The position numbers and the translations under genes are program-made. The notes under the pieces are model-generated. The model saw only the letters and a program-made list of their open reading frames with translations. It had not been told where the DNA came from and did not search any database. This document shows positions 24,976 to 35,367 of a stretch of 64,000 bases of DNA, piece after piece; the first letter of the stretch is position 1, and each line of letters starts with the position of its first letter. This stretch comes from Alitta virens (taxonomy: Eukaryota > Annelida > Polychaeta > Phyllodocida > Nereididae), in NCBI GenBank assembly GCA_932294295.1, contig OW028577.1, positions 3,686,001 to 3,750,000 of the forward strand, read 5' to 3'.

Positions 24976-25277
24976 ATTCTATTCTATTCTATCCTATTCT
25001 ATCCTATTCTATTCTATTCTATTCTATTCTATTCTATCCTATTCTATCCTATTCTATTCTATCCTATTCTATCCTATTCTATTCTATTTTATTCTATTCT
25101 ATCCTATCCTATTCTATTCTATCCTATTTTATTCTATTCTATCCTATTCTATTTTATTCTATCCTGTCCTATTCTATCCTATTATATCCTATTATATTCT
25201 ACTCTATCCTATATTCTATCCTATTCTAATCTATTCTATTCTATTCTATTCTATTCTATTCTATTCTATTCTATTCT
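24976..25277. repeat. TTCTA pentanucleotide satellite
   Basis: About 300 bases of TTCTA with TCCTA and TTTTA variants. The repetitive open frames across it (YSILF) are an artefact of composition. Confidence 0.97.
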
Positions 25278-25430
25278 ACTGGGTCTGAAGCTTAGCTAAT
25301 ATGGCCAGTTGTGGACAGACATAAATGATATGATAAGACTTGGGGTCCACACCATGTTTTATGCATGTACCCCATTGGTGGGGACTTTGACTTGCCTCGA
25401 CATAAACACCACCTTCAAGGGCTATGGATC
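25278..25430 (-). mobile_element. SINE family II, 3' part
   Basis: The reverse complement contains GAAGGTGGTGTTTATGTCGA, CACCAATGGGG, ATGGTGTGGACCCCAAGTC and TATCATATCATTTATGTCTG, in the order of the full family II copy at 31.8-32.1 kb. The tRNA-like head is missing. Confidence 0.65.
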
Positions 25431-26340
25431 TGAACGGCATCATTGTTACTGTAATGTAATCCCAACAGACTGTTGTGTATATGGCAGTTGCTGTATCATT
25501 GTCAGCATTTGCTGCTGAGATACTTTTTATGCCTTTTTTTGTTGTTTCCAGGCCTTTTTTTCCATAAACTGCAGGGATATTCAATATTTACATAGTGTTG
25601 ACAGTCAGATTTACAATGCAAGATTACTTACAGTTGATACATACAACAAGTAAAATATGAATCGATTATTTTCAGCTTGAATATCAAGATGTTTTGGGTC
25701 TTGAAGTGATTTTTATTGTGAGGTTAAATACATCGGAAGGGATATTGTTGAACCAAATACTTCGGGTCACAAATATTTTAGAAAATTACCCATTTTAACA
25801 TCTTTTTGTTTTACTTACACAAGATGAAATTATGTCACTTTATTAATGAAATATACATGAAAAACTTGTTTAAAATAAAGTAATATATATATATTTTTGT
25901 TCTATTAGATATGTAGCACAGCATAGGCAGACATCTAAAAGAATTATTTCATCATTTTCATTTCTGCTTGGCCTCTCCACAATAATGTATATGTAGAGCT
26001 CTATTTGTACAGCGCAGTATGTACAATAGGCAATGTCTTAATATATGGTATGCATATACGCTCAGATTGTAACAATAAATGGAAAATGTCTGGAAAGTTT
26101 TGCAGGCTGCATTGGATAAAAGAAATATACACCTACTCGAAATAGATTAACGACAGCAGCACAACTGTTTTTGGTAGTACAAAAAATGAGAACAATCTGG
26201 GAAACTTTGTGATATATGTGCACATGGAGTAAATACTCTCTGGAGTCAATGCAAACAAACTAACTGACCAAGAAACTATATTCACAGAAACCAAGAAAAT
26301 GTGATTTCCGCAGCATTGGGTGCATGAATTTATACATTAG
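25431..26340. other. noncoding sequence, nothing recognised
   Basis: AT-rich; no exon-like segment found. Confidence 0.4.
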
Positions 26341-26640
26341 TGGATTTTCACTGAAGGTTCTCTGTATTTCCACTAGGTGGCTAAAACATAATACTGCAAT
26401 TCTATTGGCTGAAAATGTTGATTGGCTGAAGCAAAGTGCATCCTAGTAGCAGTATTTTTAGTGAATTTTAATGTATATTTGACGCTTTATCATTAAGTTG
26501 ATTTTGCTATTTTTCTGAGAAAGTTATATTTATAGAATCAGTTAGTTATTACCTACTGTGTCTGAAAAGCAAAATTAGTAATAACCGGAGAGGAAATAAA
26601 ATTCAGGGCTGTTCAGTGAAAAGACTCCATTGCAATGAAG
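26341..26640 (+). repeat. interspersed repeat, copy 1 (pair with 39348-39665)
   Basis: Shares long stretches with 39348-39665, for example GGTTCTCTGTATTTCCAC, GATTGGCTGAAGCAAAGTGC and GAATCAGTTAGTTAT/GAAATCAGTTAGTTAT. Same orientation. No coding capacity or clear terminal repeats; class unknown. Confidence 0.75.
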
Positions 26641-27176
26641 ACCTATTTTTATTTATTTTATTTTTTTAATTTAACAAATTTTGCCTTGTCTTCTCCACAA
26701 ACCAGTAAGACCATCCAAAAGTTAGAAATGTCGTCCTTGACATTGACAGGTAAACAATGAGATAGGTATCCTTTCAAAAATCAATATCAGGGGAATCTCA
26801 CCATTTAAGGTGACCTGCTGGAAATCGAACCGAGAATTTTCCTCAGAGCTGGCCAATGTAAAATTATTTCTAATATAGAGATTATTCCTAATGGTTATTT
26901 AAATTTCCAAACTGTCTAAAGTGAAGTCGTTTGTTTGGGTGATATTCAATATTAAGTTTAACTGGCATTGCTCGATTATCAATCTTATTCATTCTCTGGA
27001 CAACAAGCGAAGTTTGTCACATTTTCAATTTGTACAGTGTTCACAGCTGTGTTTTAGGAAACCTCGGCAGATTTAATTTAAATTTGTTGTCAATAAATTA
27101 TCGGCAATGTCTCAAGAAATATTGGCAAGGTTTGTTTTAAATTCAATTGCGATCAGCCTGATAGCTTCCACTTTTA
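26641..27176. other. noncoding sequence, nothing recognised
   Basis: AT-rich; nothing identified. Confidence 0.4.
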
Positions 27177-27260
27177 AGCAGCTGGGTTCTCCAGTGGTTA
27201 AGGAATATGCCCGTTCCTCTGGTTTGCAAGGTTCGAAATTCAATCCCTTTCTGGTTGAAT
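27177..27260 (+). repeat. tRNA-like SINE head
   Basis: GCAGCTGGGTTCTCCAGTGG then TTAAGGAATATGCCC and a B-box-like AAGGTTCGAAATTCAATCCC. It resembles the head of family II SINEs (GCAGCTGGGTGGCCTAATGG at 31795). The body is absent. Confidence 0.5.
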
Positions 27261-27379
27261 TGTTCTCGAGTTAGGTAAACCTCAATTAGTTGTTGTAAGG
27301 GCAAAGATAATGGAAACTGTTTGCATGTCAGTAATGTTTTGTTGTCTGCAGACCCTGTACACGATAGTTATTATCGTAG

Positions 27380-27692
27380 CAGGCAGGCAGGTAGGCAGGT
27401 AGGAAGGGAGGCAGACAGGCAGGCAGACAGGCAGACAGGCAGACAGGTAGGCAGACAGGCAGGCAGACAGGTAAGTAGACAGGCAGACAGGCAGGCAGGC
27501 AGACAGGCAGACAGACAGGCAGGCAGGCAGACAGGCAGACAGGCAGGCAGGCAGACAGGCATACAGGCAGGCAGACAGGCAGACAGGCAGGCAGACAGGT
27601 AGGCAGGCAGGCAGACAAGCAGGCAGACAGGTAGGTAGACAGGCAGACAGGCAGGCAGACAGGCATGCAGACAGGCAGGTAGATAGATAGAT
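27380..27692. repeat. CAGG/CAGA tetranucleotide satellite
   Basis: CAGG, CAGA and TAGG units with a TAGA end (27683-27692). The Cys-rich and Arg/Gln-rich open frames on both strands come from the 4-base period. Confidence 0.97.
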
Positions 27693-28138
27693 AATGACTT
27701 TATGTTGGAAAGAACCTACTTTAGAGGGCTGCACCACCTCAATCTTAATCCCACACCATACTTTTCTCAAATAGGCCAGACAATGTGGTACTTTAAAGTG
27801 TTTTTAAGTAGAGACACTTATCAGTCTGTCCCATTTGGGCCAATGGGTTTTTATTCGAAAACTCCTCAAGGGACCTCAAAGGAAATCCTCACTTAATGCC
27901 TGGAATGTGGATAGCAAAGGAAGCACTTTCCCCAAATAGAGTCTAAAGGCCAGAAGTTAAATGAAATGAATGACAATGGGTTGGGAGTGAATTCATTAAA
28001 ACGTTAGAAATAAGTTTCAACTAAGAGAAGCTTTTTAAACTTCCACATTAATACAGTGTAAGACATTAAAGAATCAAATGATGGAAAATTAGGCCTACAA
28101 AATGCATATTAATATCTCAATATGTTGCTTTGACTTCA
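27693..28138. other. noncoding sequence, nothing recognised
   Basis: No gene or repeat identified. Confidence 0.4.
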
Positions 28139-28340
28139 TGGTCCAGACAAAGACTCCAGAGTTTGAATACTCACCTGGGCACTCTTCATGAGCTACAGCT
28201 AAGCTGGATTAAATTGATGGTGCCGTTTACTCTGTCAAGGAAAGAACCCACCCATGGGTAAATGTGTAAGATAATGTGGGCTCTAAGCAACTTATCATCT
28301 CATCATTATGTCTGCCTCTGGTAGCTGGTCATATGAGTAA
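28139..28340 (+). mobile_element. SINE family II, head-truncated
   Basis: CACTCTTCATGAGCTACAGC, AAGCTGGATTAAATTGATGG, ACCCACCCATGGGTAAATGT and TCATCTCATCATTATGTCTG follow the order of the full copy at 31785-32075. Only the B-box end of the head remains (AGAGTTTGAATACTC). Confidence 0.75.
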
Positions 28341-28594
28341 GCAGACCAGTAGCATAGAAACAATGAAAAAAAAACCCCAATACTTGTTATCTCCTATTTT
28401 CATTAATAGATCTTCTAAGCCTTCAAAGCTAACGTGTTTAGCAAGCACATGCACAGGTGTTTTGCAGGGCTACTCACTGTTTCCTGGCCTTGAAAAGCAA
28501 GGGTCAGTTAGATGTTGTTCCATTCAACCGCATGCAAATCGTGCTGTTACCATGAGAAACCACTGAGGTCACAATTCCTTTGCAAGTCATTGAG
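28341..28594. other. noncoding sequence
   Basis: A 96-codon frame overlaps the SINE and continues to 28566. It has no recognisable domain and is not called. Confidence 0.35.
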
Positions 28595-28700
28595 GATGCA
28601 TGTGGCTCAGGAGTAGTACAGGGAGTGGGATTTGAACCCATGCGGCCTGCGGTACTGCCATAGAATCCATACTAATCAACCTGCCTATCCAATGCTACTT
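28595..28700 (-). mobile_element. tRNA-like SINE head
   Basis: The reverse complement shows GATAGGCAGGTTGATTAGTA and the B-box GGGTTCAAATCCC at tRNA-like spacing. Probably a third SINE head type. Confidence 0.5.
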
Positions 28701-30102
28701 CCCTAAAATAACTACATAATGGACCAAAATAACAAAACAAACAAAACCAGATTTTTTTTTGTATGCACAAGAAGCTGAAAATTATATGTATGTTTTCGGT
28801 GTCATTTTCTTGATTAAGGTGGCATCCGAATAGCGTATCTTACGTGCGAAAACATCCATGTAATAGCGGTCACTCCGTAGTGTTCTCAAGTGTCCGACTG
28901 TAAAACAGATGCTATTAAAAAAGTTGGGAGAAGAGAAAACAGAAAAAGAAGGATAAAATCACTTAGGGGGTAAATGGAGTAGTTCCATTTGAAGTTGATC
29001 GATAAGCCGCCAACACAATGCAGTTCACGTCTGCAAAGGGATTATCTTTCCCTGACACTTACAAGCAAGAGATATTGGTTGCCAGGACATTTTTATAACT
29101 CCTCTTCAAAAACAAGATCGTAAACAAGACGCACTAGGAGGCCATCTTGAATGTTAATTACTGGCCCAGTTCACAAGAGGATTATACCGGCTTACTGAAG
29201 ACTACTGATTGAGACATTTGTGCCATGAATTGTCAGGAATCAATCCAATGTACAGCAAGAAATAATTCCTCAGAAAGTTTTAGATTTGATGCAAATTCCA
29301 ACTTTAAATAAAACAAGTTCTCATAAATAGCATTGGTTCATCAACATTAATGACCGTTTTTAATGGTGAAAGTAAGGGGCATATATGTACTGTATTATGA
29401 ACACATCTAAGGGTTAAGAACATTCATGAAATGTATTATAAACACATCTAAGAGTCACAAGCCCCAGTGTCCTCATTAATGCAGTACTGAGACAAATACA
29501 GTGCAATGAGGTACAAGTGTATGTAAACATGTCCTGCAGTGTTTCCCATGCTATTGCCCTGAGATTGCACTGAAGTAGCCCTGGGGGTACCAGATACTGT
29601 CAGTAGGGTGAAGTATACTCCCACAGGGCTTTGGGTGTACCAGACTACCATGCTATTTGCCTTAAAGATGCTCAGAAATGCATCGAGAACTTGCAAGGGT
29701 AATTTAGATGCCTCACTGGGTATGGAAAGAACCAAGGCCTACCTACTCGCTCATGTTTCAATCAATTGATCCAGCTCTGCAATGTTTACTTATAAGGCAC
29801 TTCCATCCCAGATGGGTGTACTTTGAGACGTTGGCGCTACACCACTGCACAGAAGTTTCTTTGGTTTCTGCAATTGTTTTTGCAGTACTGTCTGCAATGG
29901 GTTCTACATAGTATATACAGCAAAGGTGATAAATCCTTATTATTGCTGGCAATACGTTCATTTACATCATCTGAAATGTACTTTAAAACCATTTACACGT
30001 AAGTGCACCAACCACTTTTGTACAGCCAGTTAAAAACACTCACTTTGCAAGCCTATGTGGCAGTCAGGCTGGTTCCCAACTCCATGCCCATCAGCTATAT
30101 AC
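28701..30102. other. noncoding sequence
   Basis: No gene. A short local duplication (ATTATGAACACATCTAAGGG / ATTATAAACACATCTAAGAG) lies at 29393-29455. Confidence 0.4.
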
Positions 30103-30425
30103 AATTAGTTTCATAAAATATGGTGGACTCTAGACAGCTGTAGTGACTTATTCCTGGCTGTAGCTATAACTGGCTAAAGCCAGCCATTTCTGTCTACTCC
30201 TAGCTTACATCTACCACCACTGAAAAAAATATAAACCTTGCAAAAGTAAGAATTTTATCTAATATATCATGGATATGTATTTGCAATAGCTTTTAAATCC
30301 GGCTTTGAGTAGCCAGCTATAGTCAGAGAGTTCTGGTTAGTGGCAGGTAGCATAATACAGCAGAATTTGTCTAGCTTTGTCTTAGTTTAATCTGACAGGC
30401 CGTTTTTAATGAAACTAACTGTATG
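30103..30425 (+). mobile_element. MITE with TACAGTTAGTTTC-type ends, copy 2
   Basis: Begins ACAATTAGTTTCATAAAATA and ends GAAACTAACTGTAT. About 90% like the copy at 35045-35367, sharing AGACAGCTGTAGTGA, GGCTAAAGCCAGCCATTTCT and AGAGTTCTGGTTAGTGGCAG. Confidence 0.8.
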
Positions 30426-31077
30426 GCTCATTTCAAACACTGGACACAAATTAAAATCTCATCCTAGCAGATGAATTGTGACTGTCAGGATACTTACATA
30501 TACAGGACACCAAAACTTCCCAAAAAGTACGGCACAAGATCATTAAACGAGCCACGTTAACTAAAACAATACCTGGAGCAAAGACTTTTGGCTGGTTGTG
30601 TACATATTCATTATTACTGTCGATGCAAAATCGATTCATAACGACATTTTCAGGATGACATAAGACTCCCGTGTTTAGTGGTTTCAGGTTGCTCACTTTA
30701 ATAATTGAACAACCATGGTCCCCCAGACATGTAAAGACCATTACAATAGATGAGTGGTGTTAGATGTAGTGGGGAGGCTGGTTTAACATCTAAAGGACCC
30801 GTCTCAGAGCACTGGTTGCAAAAAAATGGATATATGAATGCTTGGAACTGGAAGATACTTTGAGACTGACAGACTGAGTGATGGTAATGTCTGCATGGCA
30901 GGACAAGCAGTGCTACCTACCAACAGCGATAAACAACTATGACAGTCGGTCTTTAAAAATTCCACATTAATTGCCAGTTGTAGTGAACAGATGATCTTGA
31001 TGATGTAGCAAATTGCTGGTGGCAGCATAGTTTGATCCAGATTTGGTTTTGTTCAGAGTTTTATTTGTACTGGTCTG
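30426..31077. other. noncoding sequence, nothing recognised
   Basis: Minus-strand open frames of 96 and 74 codons lack splice signals or motifs. Confidence 0.4.
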
Positions 31078-31345
31078 AAGCTTAGTCAGCTTATGTGAGG
31101 AGCTGCCAGTGGCAGATGTAATGATTAGATGATAGATGTTTTTATAAAATATCTACCCATTGGTGAGGTATTTTACTTCAAACACCAAGTACAAGGCACA
31201 ATTAGTTTACCATCTCAGGTGGCCGACATCCATCCAAGATATAGCTCATTAAAAGTGCCTGGTCAGGGAATCGAACTCGAGACCTTCTGAGGAGTCAGCC
31301 GGCTTACTAACGAGCAGATGTCTTAACCATTAGTCCACCCAACTG
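31078..31345 (-). mobile_element. SINE family II, nearly full length
   Basis: Read on the minus strand: head GCAGTTGGGTGGACTAATGG, then TTAAGACATCTGC and the B-box TCGAGTTCGATTCCC, then CACTTTTAATGAGCTATATC, ACCTCACCAATGGGT-like text and the tail AATCATTACATCTGCCACTG. The same order as the plus-strand copy at 31.8 kb, so two full copies lie about 440 bases apart in opposite orientation. Confidence 0.82.
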
Positions 31346-31784
31346 CTGTTAGAAATAAAGAATAATTGGTGTGGAATAGAAATGTCAGTTGCATGGTTAC
31401 CATTAAGAAAAGGTGACAAGAGCAAGAAAAAGGTCCTCCTCATGCCAGAAACCCGTGGGGAAATTACTTGTTCAGTGTGCCAGAGACCCTACAAGTGTTA
31501 TTGTTGCAGCTCCCAATGGTTGCAGAGGAAACATGTCCCCAACTTAGCAACACCAGATGTCAGTGCACCCAGAGGAATTGCAAGTGTGAGATTGATTATC
31601 AAGTATGTACTCTCCTGGTTCGTGTAGGACGAGTGGTATTTGAGCAGTGAATAGGAAGAGTTTCATGTGTTATTTCTCAGTGGTTCATGAGAAAGTTCTG
31701 AAACTTCACAATTTACCTTTTATTTTGGCAGGACCAAAAGGAATTGTAAGTTACTCCCAGTTTCTCTCCAGGTACTGGATTCTG
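31346..31784. other. noncoding sequence with a Cys-rich chance frame
   Basis: A 60-codon frame (31468-31650) contains CQCTQRNCKCEIDYQVC. Such Cys clusters occur at the ends of some transposon proteins, but nothing else supports a gene. Confidence 0.3.
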
Positions 31785-32075
31785 TTGCAGAGCAGCTGGG
31801 TGGCCTAATGGTTAAGGCATCTGCCAATTCCACATTCGCCAGCTCTGCTGAAGGTCCCAGGACCCGGGTTTGATTCCAGGTCCGGGTACTCTTCACGAGC
31901 TACATCCTAGCTGGATGTCGATCACAGGAGACGTTAAATTAAAGGTGCCCTGTATTCGGTGTCTATGCTGAGGCAAGTAAAAGACCTCACCCATGGGGTA
32001 AATGTGTAACATCGTGTTGACTCCAGGCCTTATCATCTCATCATTATGTCTGCCTCTGCAATATAACTGATACAC
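31785..32075 (+). mobile_element. SINE family II, full-length reference copy
   Basis: The tRNA-like head has an A-box (GGTGGCCTAATGGTTAAGG) and a B-box (CGGGTTTGATTCC). The body has CACGAGCTACATCCTAGCTG, AAGACCTCACCCATGGGGTA and GTTGACTCCAGGCCTTATCA. The conserved tail is TCATCTCATCATTATGTCTG. At least eight full or partial copies occur in this window in both orientations. Confidence 0.85.
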
Positions 32076-32499
32076 AGAACCACAAGGGGGCGTTATGATA
32101 GCGTTGTTACCACAACTTAGTCACTGCCTCCTTGACCATATAGTATACAATAATTTATATAGTTGTACCAGACAGATTTATTTTTTGTAAATGTATGGTC
32201 AAAATAAAGTATTCTTGAGTCTTAAAAAAATATTCTTGAGTCTTACTGACTGTTGAAAAGCCAACTTTTTCAATGGGAAACGTGACCAAGGTGTTACCAA
32301 TGACAACCATTTATGCCACACAGAAGCCTGTTGCTGGGCAGGATGCTAGCCTAAGGTAGGTCCAACTGGAGCCGAAGTCTTAGACCACAAGGTCACAAAC
32401 TAACTTGTAAGCTTTTCCATCGACCACTTAATCCCCATGGATCTCAGTTGGCAAGTTACTAATGCTATGAGATCTGCGAAAGATTAATAAGCCGTCAGG
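32076..32499. other. noncoding sequence, nothing recognised
   Basis: Contains a local duplicate ATTCTTGAGTCTTA (32212 and 32231). No gene. Confidence 0.4.
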
Positions 32500-32575
32500 G
32501 TTTTCCAGGTGGGATCTGAACCTAAGACCTAATAGTCGATAGCCTTCTGGTCTGCCGATGAGCTTAAATTCAATG
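32500..32575 (-). repeat. tRNA-like SINE head remnant
   Basis: The reverse complement has a B-box-like TAGGTTCAGATCCC; the A-box is weak. Confidence 0.35.
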
Positions 32576-32754
32576 GTACAACTGACTGAGCGTCAAACGC
32601 TGACATACTGTTAAGGACTTGCCAAAGAGACAGACTAGTGTGGCAGAAACCAACTTGGCAGAACTATTACGTTCACTGTTCTTTAAATTTATCAGTCGCA
32701 GTAATTTACTAAATTTCGAAATTGCTCTCCATCTAGAATTGTAGACATTTTGAT

Positions 32755-32885
32755 TTAACTTTCATGTGAATCAAGGTCTCCCATTGATTAAGACAGACCC
32801 TTCAGCCAATGGAAGTCCTGGATTCACATGACGTCCTCTGGAATTTAGTTTCCAAGTCTGTGAAATCTGCTGTAGAACAGGTTTT
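32755..32885. repeat. interspersed repeat (pair with 2745-2800)
   Basis: Contains GATTCACATGACGTCCTCTGGAAT and AGTTTCCAAGTCTGTGAAA, the reverse complement of text near 2750-2790. It also carries ATGTGAATCAAGGTCTCCCAT, which partly pairs with its own other end, so a small inverted-repeat element is likely. Confidence 0.5.
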
Positions 32886-33589
32886 TGCACTATAGACATT
32901 ATGACTGTATTTAGCATGACTGACCCCCATAGATTAACGAGTTAATCTGCTTTATCATATGATCTATTAGGTTAGTTTTCATTTCTTGGCTTTGTAATTG
33001 CAATTTCTGTATGTTTCCTTCTGTATTTGTTGTTGTTGTTATACTCAATCTTTATCTATCTTATAAATATAAAGACAATTCGGCTCTCTTAACTTCTCCT
33101 TTGTCTCAATTTTGTCCTTTCTTTCATTTCATAAGTCCTTAAAAGGTTTTTTTTTTAAGTTCCTAGTTTTCAGCCAGTACAGATTGTGTCCTTGGCATAA
33201 CGACCTTCACTTTTCACAAACGATTTTCCTTGGAAATGTATGCACACCGTTTGCTGGATGTCCTTGACAAAGTCTCAGGTATCAACAGAAGGCGTAGCAG
33301 TTATACCATTGACGCAGTAAATGTGTCTTTGTATCGAGTTCAGTGATACAATTTGGTTTCCTTAGTTACCTTTTAAAACATAAAATATTTTCACCATATG
33401 GTGAATGGCTTCTATGCTGTTGTAAGGAAAATTTTATAAATCACATTGTGGTAATTTAAAGGCAATATTGGTTAAATGTATTTAAAATATTTTGACAATG
33501 GATTTTTCTGATATTGATTGAAATATCACTAAGGTGTTTGCCAGGGAACATCCCTTTCCCAAAGTCGCCACTGCTTATAAAACACACTG
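32886..33589. other. noncoding sequence, nothing recognised
   Basis: No gene or repeat identified. Confidence 0.4.
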
Positions 33590-33685
33590 AAATGAGCACT
33601 GGAGTAAGCTAGAACCCACATCCTAATTGCAAACTGAATTGCAAGCACTTGCTGTAACCATTAGGCAACCGCGGTGTTGTAAGTG
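33590..33685 (-). repeat. tRNA-like SINE head
   Basis: The reverse complement reads GCGGTTGCCTAATGGTTACA and, at tRNA-like distance, ATGTGGGTTCTAGCTTACTCC, an A-box plus a weak B-box. Confidence 0.45.
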
Positions 33686-34389
33686 AGTGAGAATTACTTC
33701 GGAGCGCTCTGGAATGACCGGCATACTCTAAGCTTGCTTTCGTATTCCGGAGTCAGAGATGGCTAACGTTTATGTGGCTAATTGTAGTCAAGTCTCATCA
33801 CAGTCATGTTTATTATTCATGAAGCGAAAACAGCTTGACAGGAGGTCTGCGGAAACAAAGACTGTTGCCCCTCCCACCCATCCTCCCCCTCCTGCTATCC
33901 GCTCCTCCTATTGCCTTTCCTTTAATGGTTGCATTCTTGAATAAAGGCATTTCCTGTTAGACCTCTTCATATTTAATCAAAGCAAATTCATTCCCAGTTC
34001 TAAGATGGCTAGATTATCCCACAGACTAAAAGGGCACTGGAATTAATGGTGCACTCCTTAATTTAATCCTTAAGGCTAGCACGGCAGTAAAATGGCAGTT
34101 AAATGCACATTAAAAGGACATCAATAGAGATCTTAGAGATTAAGTTCCATTTAAAACAAAGAACGAGTTGGTCTGCCAATTACCAAAGTTGTCAGGACGT
34201 GCCAAAGATCTTATCAAGCCAAAACCTTGGCTCTTTCTCCATCCTTTTCTTATCCATGACAAGGGAATTGATGGGGAGGCAAAGGTAGCCAAAATCCCTG
34301 TCACTCCCTCACACAACTTGTGCTGAAGGCCTTAAACCTGATAATCCCAGGGTTTTGCCTTATAGCCCTTAAATCATTGCTTCATTGCA
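33686..34389. other. noncoding sequence, nothing recognised
   Basis: No gene or repeat identified. Confidence 0.4.
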
Positions 34390-34640
34390 TCATGAATTAA
34401 AGGGGGCCATCAAGTAGCGAGGGTACTTAAGTGATCTCATCATGGTCCACAAGATCTTCAGGGCGTTGAGTTCAAAGAGCATGAGGTGTTAAATTGGTTG
34501 GATATTGCACAAGGGATCTGTGTAGAGGCAAGAAAAAGACCCATTCATTGGATAAAGTGTAAGATGACATTGGTGCTACATTCTCTGTCACATTATGTCA
34601 TCATTACATCCGCCTTGGCCACAATGGCTAAGTAGCCAAT
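34390..34640 (+). mobile_element. SINE family II, diverged and head-less
   Basis: Contains GGCAAGAAAAAGACCCATTC, GTAAGATGACATTGGTGCTA and the tail GTCATCATTACATCCGCCTT, in family order. The head is not recognisable. Confidence 0.6.
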
Positions 34641-35044
34641 CAGTTTGAATGGTAAGCTGCCACATTTCAGTCCGTTAATTGCAATTTCAAGGGATAATAT
34701 TAGTCAACATTGTTGTCACACTCCACCCCTACTCAAATAAACTATGACTGTGGTTTTCTGTGGTAAATGTAGCAACTGGTCATTTTTTATTAGTAAAGAC
34801 CGAATAATTATAGTAAACCATGTTGATATTTTTACCAAGAAAAAACAAAAAGTATTTGAAATTTCTGGAAATTCCTTAAAATTACTCAGCTCTTGAAAAA
34901 GTTTTCTTTACCAAAAAAATTTTTTTTTTGCACAAGAAGTGATTACATTGTTCTTTTCAAGTAATGTGTGAAAATAAGACAAACACATACATCCAAGACA
35001 AGTGGTAGCTAGCGAGTAGTCCATTGGCAACTGAGCTTCATTAA
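34641..35044. other. noncoding sequence, nothing recognised
   Basis: AT-rich; nothing identified. Confidence 0.4.
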
Positions 35045-35367
35045 ACTACAGTTAGTTTCATAAAATATGGGCAACTCTAGACAGCTGTAGTGACCTATTC
35101 CTGGCTGTAGCTATAACTGGCTAAAGCCAGCCATTTCTGTCTACTCCTAGCTTATAGTCAGCTTACATCTTCCACCGCTGAAAAACAATATAAACCTTCA
35201 TCTAATATATCGTAAATATGTATTTGCAATAGCTGTTAGATCCGGCTTTGAGTAGCCAGCTATAGCCAGAGAGTTCTGGTTAGTGGCAGGTAGCATAATA
35301 TAGCAGAAGTTGTTTAGCTTTGTGGCCTAATCTGACAGGCTGTTTTTAACGAAACTAACTGTATAAA
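35045..35367 (+). mobile_element. MITE with TACAGTTAGTTTC ends, copy 3
   Basis: Starts TACAGTTAGTTTCATAAAAT and ends GAAACTAACTGTATAAAAC, so the terminal 13 bases are an exact inverted repeat. It has the best-preserved ends of the three copies. Non-coding. Confidence 0.85.

Noticed and set aside
24943..25299. Repetitive YSILF reading frame
   Set aside because: Translation of the TTCTA satellite; open in more than one frame.
27282..27770. Cys/Leu-rich protein of 162 codons on the minus strand
   Set aside because: It is the translation of a CAGG/CAGA satellite and appears in several frames at once.
31382..31650. Small Cys-rich protein
   Set aside because: Only a short Cys cluster; no splice context, no second copy and no other coding sign.
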